A stretch of 64,000 nt of DNA from NCBI RefSeq assembly GCF_003144195.1, contig NW_020290032.1, forward strand, positions 172,737 through 236,736, in the 5' to 3' direction. A model generated the notes under the pieces. It was not told the origin of the DNA. It did not search any database and worked only from the letters and a program-made list of their open reading frames with translations. Position numbers and translations under genes: made by a program. How positions within the stretch are numbered: the first letter of the stretch is position 1; each line of letters starts with the position of its first letter. This document shows positions 36,577 through 47,788 of the stretch, piece after piece. The stretch is from Ceraceosorus guamensis (lineage: Eukaryota; Basidiomycota; Exobasidiomycetes; Ceraceosorales; Ceraceosoraceae).

Positions 36577-37252
36577 ATGAGCGCCCGAGCAGTCACGAGT
36601 AGTTCGATATGGTATCGATCATTCGCGAGATGCGGTTGCTGTCGGTGCAGGTGCTCCTATAGCCAACAGCGCTTCGTCGTGTGCCCCCCTTCGATCCCCC
36701 TAGCTACCCTACAGTATGTCGAACTGACTACTTACCTTTAGCCCGCTTGCTTCTATCACGGCATCCGCACACATCACACTCACTTTACCGCACAATCTTG
36801 CCTTGAGGTCTGAACTGGCATCAGATCCCTTCTTCACCTTTGACGCCGCTTTTCTGCCTGCCTAAGCTGCACAGCGTCATCCACATCAGCATCCGCTTCC
36901 CCACATACTCTCTTCTGACTCTGAACCCTAGACTCGATACTACCGCAAGGCGAATCCAACAACACCCTTTGCATTTAATTTGGTTCTGAGAGTTGATCCG
37001 ATCTCGACTTTATCCCTTCAGCAGTCCACTTCGGCGATCTCAATCAACGTTCCTTCACTTTACGTACCTCGACTTCCGGCAACGTCTTCCTTACTCTTGA
37101 GCTCGCTGTCTCCGGCGCTCTTGCGGCTTCACCTCGCTCGCCGCACCTGCTGAGCCGCTCAAGCATCGCTCACACCTTGCCAGGCACTCCGTACTCCCGA
37201 TCAGCTTAGCCAAAAGTAGCAATCCGACGTTTCGGGAAACGTCACTACCACA

Positions 37253-39519
37253 ATGAGGTCTGCAGCAGCACTCACCGTCGTGCTTTCCGCGCTCTGCATC
37301 TCCACGGCTATCGGCTCAACAAGCTCAAACAGCCATCGCTTTGATGTTCGTCAGCGTCGGACAGATTCCCACGCAAAGCGCTCTGTCGATGGCGCTCTAC
37401 CAGCATCGGAGCACCCTTTTGCCAAACGTGATGCGTCCACTTACATGGCATCGACGCTGCCAGAGAACAACGAAGGCGAGGTGAGTTTTCGCGGGCCGGA
37501 GGAGATTATACAATGGTGGTGCAGCGTGCTCGCCAGGTGCAGAGGCGGCAGACGGTTTTCAGCTAGGGACGCCAAAGCTGCATGGGTGGGATGCGAGGGA
37601 GGAACGAGCACGCCTTCTCGATTCGGTGTAGTAGAATGGCATTCGCGACCAAGGCATCTCCATGACTGCTTCTCTGTGTGCCGTACGTGCAGGCGTCGCG
37701 CGACTTCCAGGCCCATCTCGGTTTGCTGAGCGACAGTGTCTTGTTATCGGCGCATGGAAGAGGTGATCGATGCTGTGTATCACGCTCGGTCGGCCCACTG
37801 CTTTCTTTCCTCGAGCTACCGTCAGTCTACTAGTAGCGACAGCGTACACTTCCGCCGAGGCTTGCCGCTTCTCAATTTGCATCGTGGGGTCCCGATGGTT
37901 GGCTCAACGCTCCTCTTCATGGTGACGCTCGCGCATAAGCTTCGTGCGGCTGGTGCAGTCGAGAGGCATTGAGGTGTACCACTACCACCCCTTTATAGGC
38001 TTGGAGAGGTCAGGAAATGCCGCGGTCGCTCGATAATCGGCCTCCGCAGTTCCGCGAGGTCGCGCACCATATTCCATGGTCCGGCAGCGGAGTTTGCGCG
38101 TGCAAGGCACTATGCCGTCCCGAAGACGCGGGAGTTGCGCGGTACTGCATGGCTTCCCTTCGCTGCACACTCCTGTCCGAGCCACTCTGCTGGATATGGA
38201 ATTACGTCGTCGTCGTGTTCACACTCACGTCGGTTCGCGCCGCTGACCACTTGCACCTCAATTCTTGAACGCAGGATCACTCAGATCCTCAGGACAGCGT
38301 ACCCAAGGGGGCGCGCCTGACCAGTATCGATGTTGGGTCAGGCGGCGAGCAGATTGCGACGTACATCAGTGACCAGAACGAAAATGACAAGGCTACGCAC
38401 GCCTTCATCATGATCCATGGCAAGCTGCGAAACGGCGGCGAATACTGGACGACGATGAACAACGTGCTGCAGAGCGCCATCGACGCCAATTACAAAGGAG
38501 TGGACGAGAATGCCATCGTCATCGCACCTCAGTTCTATTCCACCAAATTCAACGAAAAGCAGTACAGCAAAAACGAACTCGCTTGGCCCGACGTCAATGC
38601 CTGGCAAGCTGGTGACCCGGCAAGTCACCCAGACGACACCCAGCTGACGTCTATCGACGCACTAGACGCCATCATTGAGTCGCTCGCAGATCAGGACACG
38701 TACCCAGCTCTCACCAACGTCACGGTCGTTGGCCACGGTGGGGGAGGACAACTCGGACAGCGCTACGCGACCATCGCCAAGAACCAGCCGTCCAACATCC
38801 ACATTCGATACATCCACGGCGACCCCTCCAGTGGTGTCTACTTCACCAAGGATCGGCCGCTCACCGACGAAAGCGTGGCCAGCATCGCTGACTGCCCCCT
38901 TTACAACACGTGGCGCTATGGATTTGACAACTTCACCGGCACTGCCGATGGTCTCAAGAAGCCCGAGGAATACTTTCAACAATATATCTCGCGAGATGTC
39001 GTGTCCATTGTCGGGTATCAGGACACCACAGCAGGCGGTGATCAATACTGCATGGCTTTGCTGCAGGGAGGTGTCGCCCGTCGTGACCGCAATTTGGCCT
39101 GGTGGCAGTACATCAACACCTTAGCTCGCACCAATGAGGATCTGACGGGCTTCCCCGGCAACTTTAGCGAACTGCCGGACTGGTCAAACTTGAGCCAAGG
39201 CATCATCGGCACCAAGCTTGTTGTGGTCGAAGACGCAGACCACGATGCAGAGAAAGTCTTTGAGAGCGACGTGGGACGTGCTGCTCTGTTTGACGTCGAT
39301 AATCTGCCTACCGGGTGGAGACCCAGACATTGGGTCCAGAAGCCCGCCATCAAAAAGAGCGTTCCGTCCTCATCCACTTCTGCTGACAGCGCACGCTCTA
39401 CCGACGCCGTCTCTGAGGACGATCAACAGTCAGGCGCGATGAGTACCTTCCTGAAGCAACCTATCACCCTCCTGAGCATTGCCTTGGCAGCTGGCATCGC
39501 TTCCTCTCTTTACCTGTAG
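37253..39519 (+). CDS. secreted, probably GPI-anchored alpha/beta-hydrolase-fold protein
   Basis: Exons 37253-37480 and 38275-39519 give 490 residues; the 794-base intron is far longer than others in the window. The N terminus MRSAAALTVVLSALCISTAIG is a signal peptide. KR sites (NSHRFDVRQRR, AKRSV, FAKRD) suggest a processed propeptide. The hydrolase fold is seen in THAFIMIHGKLRNGGEYW, AIVIAPQFYS and NVTVVGHGGGGQLGQRYA. At the nucleophile elbow the expected Ser is Gly (GHGGG), so esterase activity is doubtful. N-glycosylation sequons are present (NVT, NFT, NFS, NLS). The C terminus is Ser-rich with a hydrophobic tail (LLSIALAAGIASSLYL), as in GPI-anchored cell-wall proteins. The upstream region is 3 kb and gene-free. 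Substrate unknown. Confidence 0.72.
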
Positions 39520-40956
39520 TCTCAGTCGCGACTACTTTCTACCTTTCGCAACATCGAGGACACTGTGGCCAGCATCAAATCCAATTCCGTCACTTGCATC
39601 CGGCGTACTCCCGTCCATCTCCTACCACTCTCGCTGCAGTCGCTGTTTGGAAGACCAATCGCATTACCATTTTTCTCTTCACATAGACGTCGCATCCTTG
39701 CTGGCAAGGTGATAGCTACTTGAATCAACCTGTACATACTTTGAAGCCAATGTCATACCCTTGGCTGAAGCGAACTGCACTCACGCGCGAAATGGGTCGT
39801 TTGTGTGTACGAAAAGTGGCCAAATGAAACGACAAATCTCTGAATGAGAGCAGACGTGGCGAGCGCGTCAGGTTGATCACGAATCACCGTATGATCGTCC
39901 TCATGAATCAAGCCCTTGCCAAGCCCGCTCGGCGCACCAGCGTGCTTGATACTCGCGCGTGATCTCGGAAGCCGGAGACGAGCGCAGATGCCCGAAAGGT
40001 CCGCCGCCTCGGCAGCGTCTCGTCAGAAAGCGACGCGTACAAGTCTTGGGCTTCACTTGCGTCGACCTCACCGCGCAAGCCAACAGACGCCAGCAAAGTC
40101 GAGATCGACTTTCCTTTTCCGCATCGATGGTGGAACCGGGGCGATGCATTCCTTGAGGCCTACGCTTTGATGACGGAGAGGGTGATTTGCAGCAGAGATG
40201 CGAATATAGTCAGGAATCTGTACGCGCCGAGGCGGTCGTGAGCGCGGATCAGTCAATCTTTCGCATGCCCGAGGCCTCGATCGCGATGCAGCACCGGCCT
40301 TCGGGCATGCGATCTTGCCGTTTAGCCGCGCGTTAACGAGGCCGCGCGCATGGTCCTTGATTATACTACTCACGACTCATATAGACTCACGACTGCACTT
40401 TGAGCGCAGCGCGGATTCACGCGTCGCAGCGAGGGTGCTGCAAGGATATGCAAGGTGGTGCTGCTGTTTGAGGCTGAGGCATGCACGTCAATAAGGCAAC
40501 AACAGGCCACACGCAGCCAAGGCAGGCAGGCAGGCATCACAGGCGAAGATCACGCTTTTCTGCCTCATCAGACGATGAGCTTCAAGCTCAATCCCAGCGG
40601 CACCGCATTCGCCGTCAAGCTTTGAGCTTCCCCGCGTTTCAACAGGCGAGGTTCGGCAGGTGTACGCCTCTTCTTGCTTTGCACCTCGTCATGACCTGGT
40701 GGAATCACCAAGCCAAGCTACAAGCAGCTCTTCATCGTCCGCCCAGCGTCCTACTCTCCTTGTCTTTGCGACGACTGTCACTGTTCAGCAGCCACAGAGC
40801 ACAACAAGCATCGCGGCATCGGTTCTGAGCAAGCTGCCAGATCACAAGCAGAGCTAGCTACACTGCTGCATGCAAGGGTGAGAGCGAGGCTTCATTCAGA
40901 ACAGCCACCACAGACTGTCAGGCTCACCACGCTGAAAGCGCCAAAGGCACCTCGTA
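39520..40956. promoter_or_regulatory. intergenic region before carnitine acetyltransferase gene
   Basis: This 1.44-kb spacer holds the 3' UTR of the hydrolase-fold gene and the CAT2 promoter. Motifs include GATCACGAATCAC (39875-39887) and repeated ACTCACGACT (about 40369-40395). Short open frames show no conserved sequence. The stretch after about 40480 probably contains the CAT2 5' UTR. Confidence 0.4.
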
Positions 40957-43653
40957 ATGCTGGTCGCTACACGCAAAGTCTTTTCAGCTGTTCGCACTCA
41001 TTCTCGATCGGCGCACATCCCTGCCAGGAACGTGCATCTCACCTTTCCAACTGCTTTTCCGCCAATCGTTCCTGCTCGGCGATCCCTTAGCACCAGCTTT
41101 CCAGCCATGTTCGCCCTGACACCCTTCCGTGGCGCTCCCGGCAGTGCGCCCCCAAAGACTTTTTCCAGGCAAGGAGAGCTGCCACGTCTGCCAGTCCCAA
41201 CCTTGGAAGAGACTTTCCCCAGGTACCTCAAGTCTCTTGAACCGGTCTTGAGGCAAAAGGAAGAGCTCGGCCAGCTCCCTTCCGGCGCCACTGCTGCCAG
41301 CGAGCTGCAAAAGCGCGCCGAATGGGCTCAAGAGGCCGTGAAGGAGGGCAGTCTGGCTAGAAAGCTGCAGCAGCGTCTGATTGGTCAGTGACGAAGCTTG
41401 ATCAGCTGCAAGTGCCAAGCTGGGCGCGCTTGATGCGAGCGCAGCCCCAAATGTCAATCTGATTTTATGATCTTCCTGTTGCGCTCGACGCAGATGTGGA
41501 CCGCACAACCCCAGACAATTGGCTGGACGATCGATACTGGCTGCAAAAAGCTTACCACGAATGGCGCGTTCCGCTACTGGTCAACTCCAACTGGTGGCTC
41601 ATGTTCCGCGCGGATCCGAACACACCAGCTGCAGATTTGGAGCTGGGCAAAGTGCAGCCGGAGAGGTATGGAGCGCTGACTCCTTCTGAGGATTTCAGCG
41701 TTGCGCTCGGAGCGAAAGAGTGGAAGGGGCAGCAGTGGGGCATCAGAAGAGCGACCTGGATCACTGGCAGATTGCTGGAATTCAAGAGGAGGCTCGATCA
41801 GTGAGTTTTCTTCCCTTTCCCGCATTCGAGACTAAGCGCGCACAGCAAGCATTGCCGCCTTTGGAAGCTCTCGCTGAGCTTGATGCTTCATTACCTTGCT
41901 CATTGCAGTCAAGAGATTATGCCAGACGCATCTAGGTCGAGTGCTTTCTGCATGCACCAGTATACGCGGTGAGCAGAGCCTGTTGCATTCCACCTGAGCG
42001 TTTGCACGCCTTCTTCTTATGCGAAGACCATCCCCTCAGCTTGTTCGGCGTCTCCCGCATTCCTGCCATCCCCCACGATTGGAATACAGCGACGCCGCAT
42101 CCCACAGTGGCTCGCCACGTTTGCGTCATGGCACGAAACAACTTCTATCAAGTGGAAGTGCTTGGCCAGGATGGTGTTACTCGGCCCCTGGAAGAGATAG
42201 AGAAGGCATTCACGGACATTGTGGAGGACGCCAAGAAGGCGGACGGAGACGCAGTTGGCATCCTCACCGCCGACGATCGGGACACTTGGGCAAGGGTGAG
42301 TAGACTGATATTGACCTTGCTTCAAGCGTAAGCTCATCGAATCATCGAATTTTGTCATTCGTCTAGGCCCGTGAACATCTCCTCGCCATTTCAAAGGTCA
42401 ACCGAGCCACCCTTGGTGCTTTGGAAGATTGCTTGTTTGTGGTGTCTTTAGACTCGTCAGTGCTGCCAAACGTGTCAGGACACCCTGAGCCTGTGACGAC
42501 TGCGACTCCAGCATCCGTAGATGCGCACGCGCGCAACATTGCCGGCGCTGGCAGAGGGGGCCACAACCGATGGTTCGACAAGGCACTCAGCGTTGTGATG
42601 GAGCCTAACGGTCGAGGGGGTATCAATGGCGAGCACTCCCCGTGCGACGCCCTGATCCCCAGCATTGTCATCGACTTCGCCCTCGCTGAGCCAGCTCCCG
42701 AGCCTGGTCAACCTTTCCCGAACTCCATTGCACCTGCTGGACCCGCTGGCGCGACTGCGTCATGGAAGAAGCTGCAGTGGGAGCTGGACGATAAGGCGCA
42801 CGCTTCCATTGCGAGCTCTGCCGCTGCGGCCAGACAATTGGTCAGCACGAGCGATATTGGCATGTTGTGGTACGACGAGTACGGAGCGGAGTGGATCAAG
42901 AAGGTGGCCAAGCAGAGTCCAGACGCCTTCCTCCAAATGGCACTGCAACTTGCTTACGCCAACGTGAAAGGGTATCAGAGTCCTACGTACGAGACCGCCA
43001 GCACACGCGTCTTCAAACACGGCAGGACAGACGTGATCAGAAGCTTCAGCAACGAGGCGTACGAATTCGTCCGCGCGGTGCGGGAAAAGAAGCCGGTGAG
43101 TCGAAGGTGATGCGAGTCCGATCACATCATGGTACATCTGGCGCTGAGTGCAGGCATGCTCCTCGTTCGCTGCTAGGCGTCGGAGATCTACAGACTCCTC
43201 TCGGCTGCCTGCCAGTCCCACAATGCACAAACCAGGGCCGCATCGACTGGCAAAGGTTTTGATAGACATTTGACTGGTCTGCGACTGGCGTACAATCCAG
43301 AGGAGGACGGAACTCCTGAAGAGGCTTGCGAAGCCGGGGCGCGCATCCTGCTTGGCGATGAATTGCTCGGCGAAAGTCAGACCTGGAAGTTGTCCACATC
43401 CGGTCTCAGCAGCGGCTTGAGATTCTGCGGAACCGGTTTTGGGTCCGGCTTCGAAGATGGCGTGGGCACCAACTACCTCGCTGGTGGCCAATTATTAAAG
43501 TTTGGACTGGAGACGAAGCACTCTCCAATGAACTCTAAAGACCCGACAGCCACTTTTTCCAAGGCTCTTGTCGATGCGCTCAGGTTGATGAAAGAAATGT
43601 GCGAAAAGGAGGCGCCCGCCGCGACGGAAGGTGAAACCAAAGGCAAGCTTTGA
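40957..43653 (+). CDS. CAT2: carnitine O-acetyltransferase
   Basis: Exons 40957-41383, 41494-41800, 41909-41968, 42040-42295, 42367-43095 and 43177-43653 join in frame to 751 residues. The choline/carnitine acyltransferase fold is complete: LPRLPVPTLEETFPRYLKSL at the start, VDRTTPDNWLDDRYWLQ, LLVNSNWW, the substrate segment MHQYTRLFGVSRIP, the catalytic His440 in INGEHSPCDAL, LSTSGLSSGLRFCGTGFG and GSGFEDGVGTNY near the end. The enzyme moves acetyl units between CoA and carnitine for transport between peroxisome/cytosol and mitochondria, needed for growth on fatty acids or acetate. The first 50 residues (MLVATRKVFSAVRTHSRSAH) look like a mitochondrial presequence; a second in-frame ATG (41107) comes after it, and the protein ends in GKL, a weak PTS1-like tripeptide. 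Confidence 0.93.
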
Positions 43654-44025
43654 GCTTTTCTACATACCGCTGTACAAAGCGACCCGCTTGAGAGCGTCGT
43701 CTCGATGCAAAAACATTTGATATGATGCCTCTGTGATGCGTTGCAGATGACGCTTTCCGTGTGCCGCTTGACGTGAGCGCCGCTCTCCGCCATTCTCAAA
43801 GCCATTTCGAGAGCGCCCACTTGAACATAGACACGTGGTGAGCAGCTGGCCGTTTCCGTGAAGGCGCATCGTGACGTTGACTTCCAGTAAGATCGATAGG
43901 TGCATTGGAACAGCTGCGACCTCGGCAGTATTTCATCGAGACTCGCTAGCGCAGGTCAAGAGTCGAGAGGTTTCTGGTGATGCAAGCGTCGAACATGGGC
44001 GAGAGAATGCTTGCGAAATGTTGCA
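43654..44025. other. convergent spacer
   Basis: A 372-bp interval between the CAT2 stop and the Cgi121 stop. No gene, tandem repeat or conserved structure was recognised. Confidence 0.35.
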
Positions 44026-44754
44026 TCACGCAGCGATGCTCTTTGCTGCTACCGCACCGACGACGAGCGACTCTACTTTCTTGCTCTCCTGAACGCTCAA
44101 TTCGCTTTTCTGGTCCGTAGTCTGAAGCTTGTAAGCTTTGGAAATCCGTTGCCGATCAGTGATTGACGGTGCATTCTGGTCTTGGTTGGGCAAAAGGCCG
44201 AGAGAGCTAAGAGGAAGCAGTTCTGCACCAGGTACGAGCGCTTGCATTTGCTGGAGGACTTCCTTGACCCGCAATGAAGGAGCACTCAAGCGGATGAGCA
44301 CGAGATGCGTGGTGGTTGGGGTAAGGCCAAAAGTTCTCAGAGCGTCGCCTATCTGTGATCCGGAAAGGTTGAGGACAGCAGGGGATGGTTCAACATGACG
44401 GAATGCGAGACGACCAGCATCTGGTCTGCGACTCACGTTGTTAGTGATGCCAAGTCTATATATGACCTCTGCATGATTGCTCTTGGCTTTCTGCAGCCCA
44501 TTTCCGAGGGCGGTCTGGGCTTGCCAAACAGCGGTGTGAAGGTGGGCCTCGGATACGATGGTAGCCGCATCAATGAGCGCGAAGTCGACGCGCGCCTTTG
44601 CAGCTCGACCAGTCTCGTCGTCTGAAGCACGAGCGGCGGCAAGAAGGGAAGCGTGCAGATCGGCTGCCAAGCTTGGATTAGCTGTGAGAGAAAAGAGAGC
44701 AAGATGGGAAGTGGAAATCGCTTCGGGCAGCCAAGGCTTGTGCTGCGTCTCCAT
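44026..44754 (-). CDS. CGI121: EKC/KEOPS complex subunit Cgi121 (TPRKB-like)
   Basis: Minus-strand exons 44437-44754 and 44026-44352 give 214 residues. The protein shows the Cgi121 family order: an N-terminal HLALFSLTANPSLAADLHASL, ALIDAATIVSEAHLHTAVWQAQTAL, a MO25-like central part IGDALRTFGLTPTTTHLVLI, and a C-terminal helix with variable linker. In the KEOPS complex Cgi121 binds Bud32 and helps Kae1 add threonylcarbamoyl to A37 of ANN-decoding tRNAs; it also affects telomere length in yeast. The intron (44353-44436) is 84 bases, a multiple of three with no stop, so retention would add 28 residues at the beginning of IGDALR. The spliced form matches the family better. The start at 44754 (ATGGAGACG) is followed by conserved sequence. 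Confidence 0.82.
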   Translation of the reverse strand: METQHKPWLPEAISTSHLALFSLTANPSLAADLHASLLAAARASDDETGRAAKARVDFALIDAATIVSEAHLHTAVWQAQTALGNGLQKAKSNHAEVIYRLGITNNVSRRPDAGRLAFRHVEPSPAVLNLSGSQIGDALRTFGLTPTTTHLVLIRLSAPSLRVKEVLQQMQALVPGAELLPLSSLGLLPNQDQNAPSITDRQRISKAYKLQTTDQKSELSVQESKKVESLVVGAVAAKSIAA

Positions 44755-46588
44755 GGCGCCGTACTATGGTGTCGTAGGATGCTAGGCTGCTTGCGAGCCA
44801 CGCAGATCGCCGACGGCACAAACTGCAAATTGTGCAGGATTCGTGAAATGAACGTCGGTGACAGAGCAGATGGAATCGAGATCTTGATTTCGGAATCACG
44901 AATCGTGAATGGGTATACGGGGTCGAAGATGTGGAGCCAGCAAGCGCGTACGCTTGCGCTTCATCGAAAAGTTGCGGCGAGGTTGAGGCGTGCACGTGAT
45001 GTGGTGGAAAGATCGGCTTCGAGAAAGTTTTACCGGGAATTTGAATCTTGAATGGTGTGATTGCCGTGCTCGCACGTGACGTACGCTGCACCGCGCAGTT
45101 CTGGGACCTCGTGAGTGAAGACAACGAAAGCGTCTCACGAGAGCCTTTCAATCTGGATGAGGCGCAGCGGAAATCCAAGTCGAGGAACATCTTCCTCTTG
45201 CATGCTAAGAGTCAAAATTACTCAAGGTTCGTGAGTGGGCGGGCGCCTCTGGCTCGATCAGTCGAGCCCGCGAGGCCTACGTACGAGAATCAAATCGAGG
45301 TCCAGCACCTAAAAGACGCCCATCCATCAGCGATGGCTGTTTACGCCCGTGCGCAAGGCAGAGAGCTATAGGGAGCAGCACACGCGATGTGCGCAGAGTC
45401 TATCATCACGATAATATCGAATGAATGCTGTGGCAAGCGCAGTCGCCAACATGATCGAACGAGTGCAAAAGGCTCCCATCAAGCGCAGCATATCTGCATG
45501 TATTGTCTGTTCTTGTGTGTTATCACGCATCTTATATGCTGCACCTGGGCTGCATGAACTCGTTGCTGCGCCCGCGCGCCCCTGAAGATTGATGAGTCGG
45601 GTTCATCATGAATGCTGATGTCCCCGAAGTCACGAGTCAAGAGAGTCTTGAGTGCGTATACATATATATAGCGGTGTGGCAAACCGTTCGATTCAATTCG
45701 TGCCTCACGCTTTCAGCTTGCGACGATCAAGTCGTGCGGAGCGCCCTCGCCATGTTTGGCCCTAGCTCTTCGCTCATCTACCTGGCCGCGGCTTGACTGG
45801 TGTGCTGTTTTGCGTGCTCCTTGTCGGCGTTTGCGCATATCGATGTGCCAAATTGAATCTTGACTATTCACAGATCCAAGATTGGCACCGCATGATCAGA
45901 CTTCTTGACTTGGTCGATCCGCTCAACGGTCAGGTCAGTCCATGCACATACCATCCATGCCTCTAGCAGACTCCCAGTCACGGGTGTTGGTCTCCTGGCT
46001 GTGGTGCGTGGTAGCAGCACTCACTAATTATTGCACTCTTGACTGATGAGACTACTGATGGCTGGTGGATGGGCTTCCCTCACCTTCTGCTGCTGCAGAT
46101 GCACGTTCACGGCCACTACAGTAGTCGCAGTCATGTACTGCTGCTCCATCAGGCATGCAGGGAAGCATGCGCGCGCATGGATGCACCGCGCCGTTCTATT
46201 TTCTGGTACGAGGTACAAGTACAGTCAAATGAGGACTCATCATCAGCGTGCAATTGTTCATGTTTGAACATGGATGGTGGGGCGCTGAACAAAGGCAGAG
46301 AAATCACGAATCATGCGCCTCGGACATCTCACCCAACTCATCAAGCAAGCGAGGCCTACAATGCTTGATGGCAAACGAGATCAGTTGTGAGACTTGAAGA
46401 TTCACGCACTCAAGACTGCTACAACGTACTACTCACACTCAAACTGCACTGATACACACTCTCAACGTGTGTTGATACTTGGATCTTAATTGCTTATATA
46501 TCAGCCCAACCACGAAGGAGAAGCGTGAGGATTCTGAGGAGATGCATCTGTTTCATCTCGAACATGCGCGAAACCCCTCTCTAGCGGT

Positions 46589-46614
46589 CCAATATGCTGC
46601 GACCGCTATATAAA
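46589..46614 (+). promoter_or_regulatory. CCAAT and TATA boxes without an obvious gene
   Basis: CCAAT at 46589-46593 is followed 13 bp later by TATATAAA at 46607-46614. The nearest recognised plus-strand gene begins at 48222, 1.6 kb away. The pair looks like a core promoter for an unannotated or non-coding transcript, or it may be chance. Confidence 0.35.
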
Positions 46615-47756
46615 CAACAACACCTTACGTGCGCCTTGGGCACAACATCTCAATTCCAACGTCGCGTTAGGAAGAGCCGTTACATGCATCACAGTCCAGT
46701 GATCAAGACTGCTAATGTGCTGAGCTGATGACCCGCCATGCATCTTCTCGAGTCGACGCGACGATTGCTGCATGCCGCGGCCTGCATGCTATTCAGCCGA
46801 AGGCTCTGGTGCCGTCGGCCCTGCGGCAGCGGCCACACAATCCCGCCCGCCCAGCATGCCCACTGCAGCATACGGCCAGCGGAAGAGGGCCAGGCGGCAA
46901 CGCCGCGGAGCCTCAACTCAACTCAATCCATGCGTTGGTGTCTGCGCGCTATAGCTGACCCATCAGCAATCCGTTCAAATCACTCGTACCGTGCAGCCCA
47001 GTGCCACCATTAGCGTTCTTCAGCCGTCACTCACGACTTGCCTGCACGAAAGGCCTTTCTTCTAGCCTCTCCCTGTGGTGAGGACGACTGGTTTTGACTA
47101 TACTAATGGGTAGCCCTCGAGGCTTTGATCTCGGACCTCATCAGCTGTACATTTTGGCATTTCAGAAACGCTCCACGACAGAGTAGTAGTTGCTCCGTGG
47201 CGCTTCGAAATCACTGAAGCTGTGCGGACACATGAGTCTCGGCGAATGTCTGTCAAGTCCCAGCCTGTGTGTCGCGTCCACAATTAAGTCGCCGCCCCAT
47301 AAACCGCAGACATCAGCCGCCATGCAATCGAGTTGCTGCTGCATGCAAGATCATGCAGCTTCTGCGCCAGAGGAGCGTCAGAAGCGTAGGCGGACTTCGA
47401 CTGCATGCCGAACTCTTTGCCGCTCTGCTATGCTATGCTATGCTGCCATGCCGTTTCGGCTTGCATGCTGCTTCGGATGAGAACGAGGCCCGCTGATTGG
47501 CACCCATGCAGCAGCATCTTCTGCACCGATTCAGGACTGGTACTGTAGATATGCACGGCCAGGAGACGCACGGAAAGCTGAGGGGCAGCAGCAGCGCCGT
47601 TATAGAGCTGCAAGCCGTCGACACAAGCGGTGTCTGCTAGCCACGCGCACATCGAGGCCACATGCAGTCGCATCAGTGTCACCCGCTCGCGCTGCGGACT
47701 CGTGCAAGCCCACGCAAAGCTGGGGACCGTTGAGCTGCATGCTGTGTGGATGCTGA

Positions 47757-47788
47757 TGCCTGCCTGCCTGCCTGCCTGCCTGCCTGCC
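47757..47788 (+). repeat. (TGCC)8 tetranucleotide microsatellite
   Basis: Eight perfect TGCC units, followed by degenerate AGCC/AAGCC units to about 47824. Non-coding. Confidence 0.9.

Larger units (their letters stand above)
34282..37252. other. gene-poor intergenic region upstream of secreted hydrolase-fold gene
   Basis: The 2.97 kb hold no frame with recognisable protein sequence. Contents are: an inverted repeat with perfect 11-bp arms (CATGCCGGCCG, 34393-34403 and its complement 34474-34484); GAATCAA-GAATCAC at 34772-34785; GCATGC clusters (35273-35285, 35729-35738, 35752); (CCGCA)n near 35938-35957; a TGC12 repeat at 36541-36576; and a pyrimidine-rich, ATG-poor stretch (36750-37250) that looks like promoter and 5' UTR of the downstream gene. 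Confidence 0.5.

Noticed and set aside
36541-36596. TGC12 repeat as a coding polyglutamine or polycysteine gene
   Set aside because: The surrounding frames lack conserved sequence; best treated as an intergenic microsatellite.
40481-40860. Short plus-strand frames before CAT2
   Set aside because: Gln/Ser-rich translations typical of non-coding pyrimidine/CAG-rich DNA; more likely CAT2 promoter and 5' UTR.
45048-45371. A 107-codon plus-strand frame upstream of the Cgi121 gene
   Set aside because: It begins within a heptad-motif cluster (GAATCTTGAATG) and has no recognised similarity.
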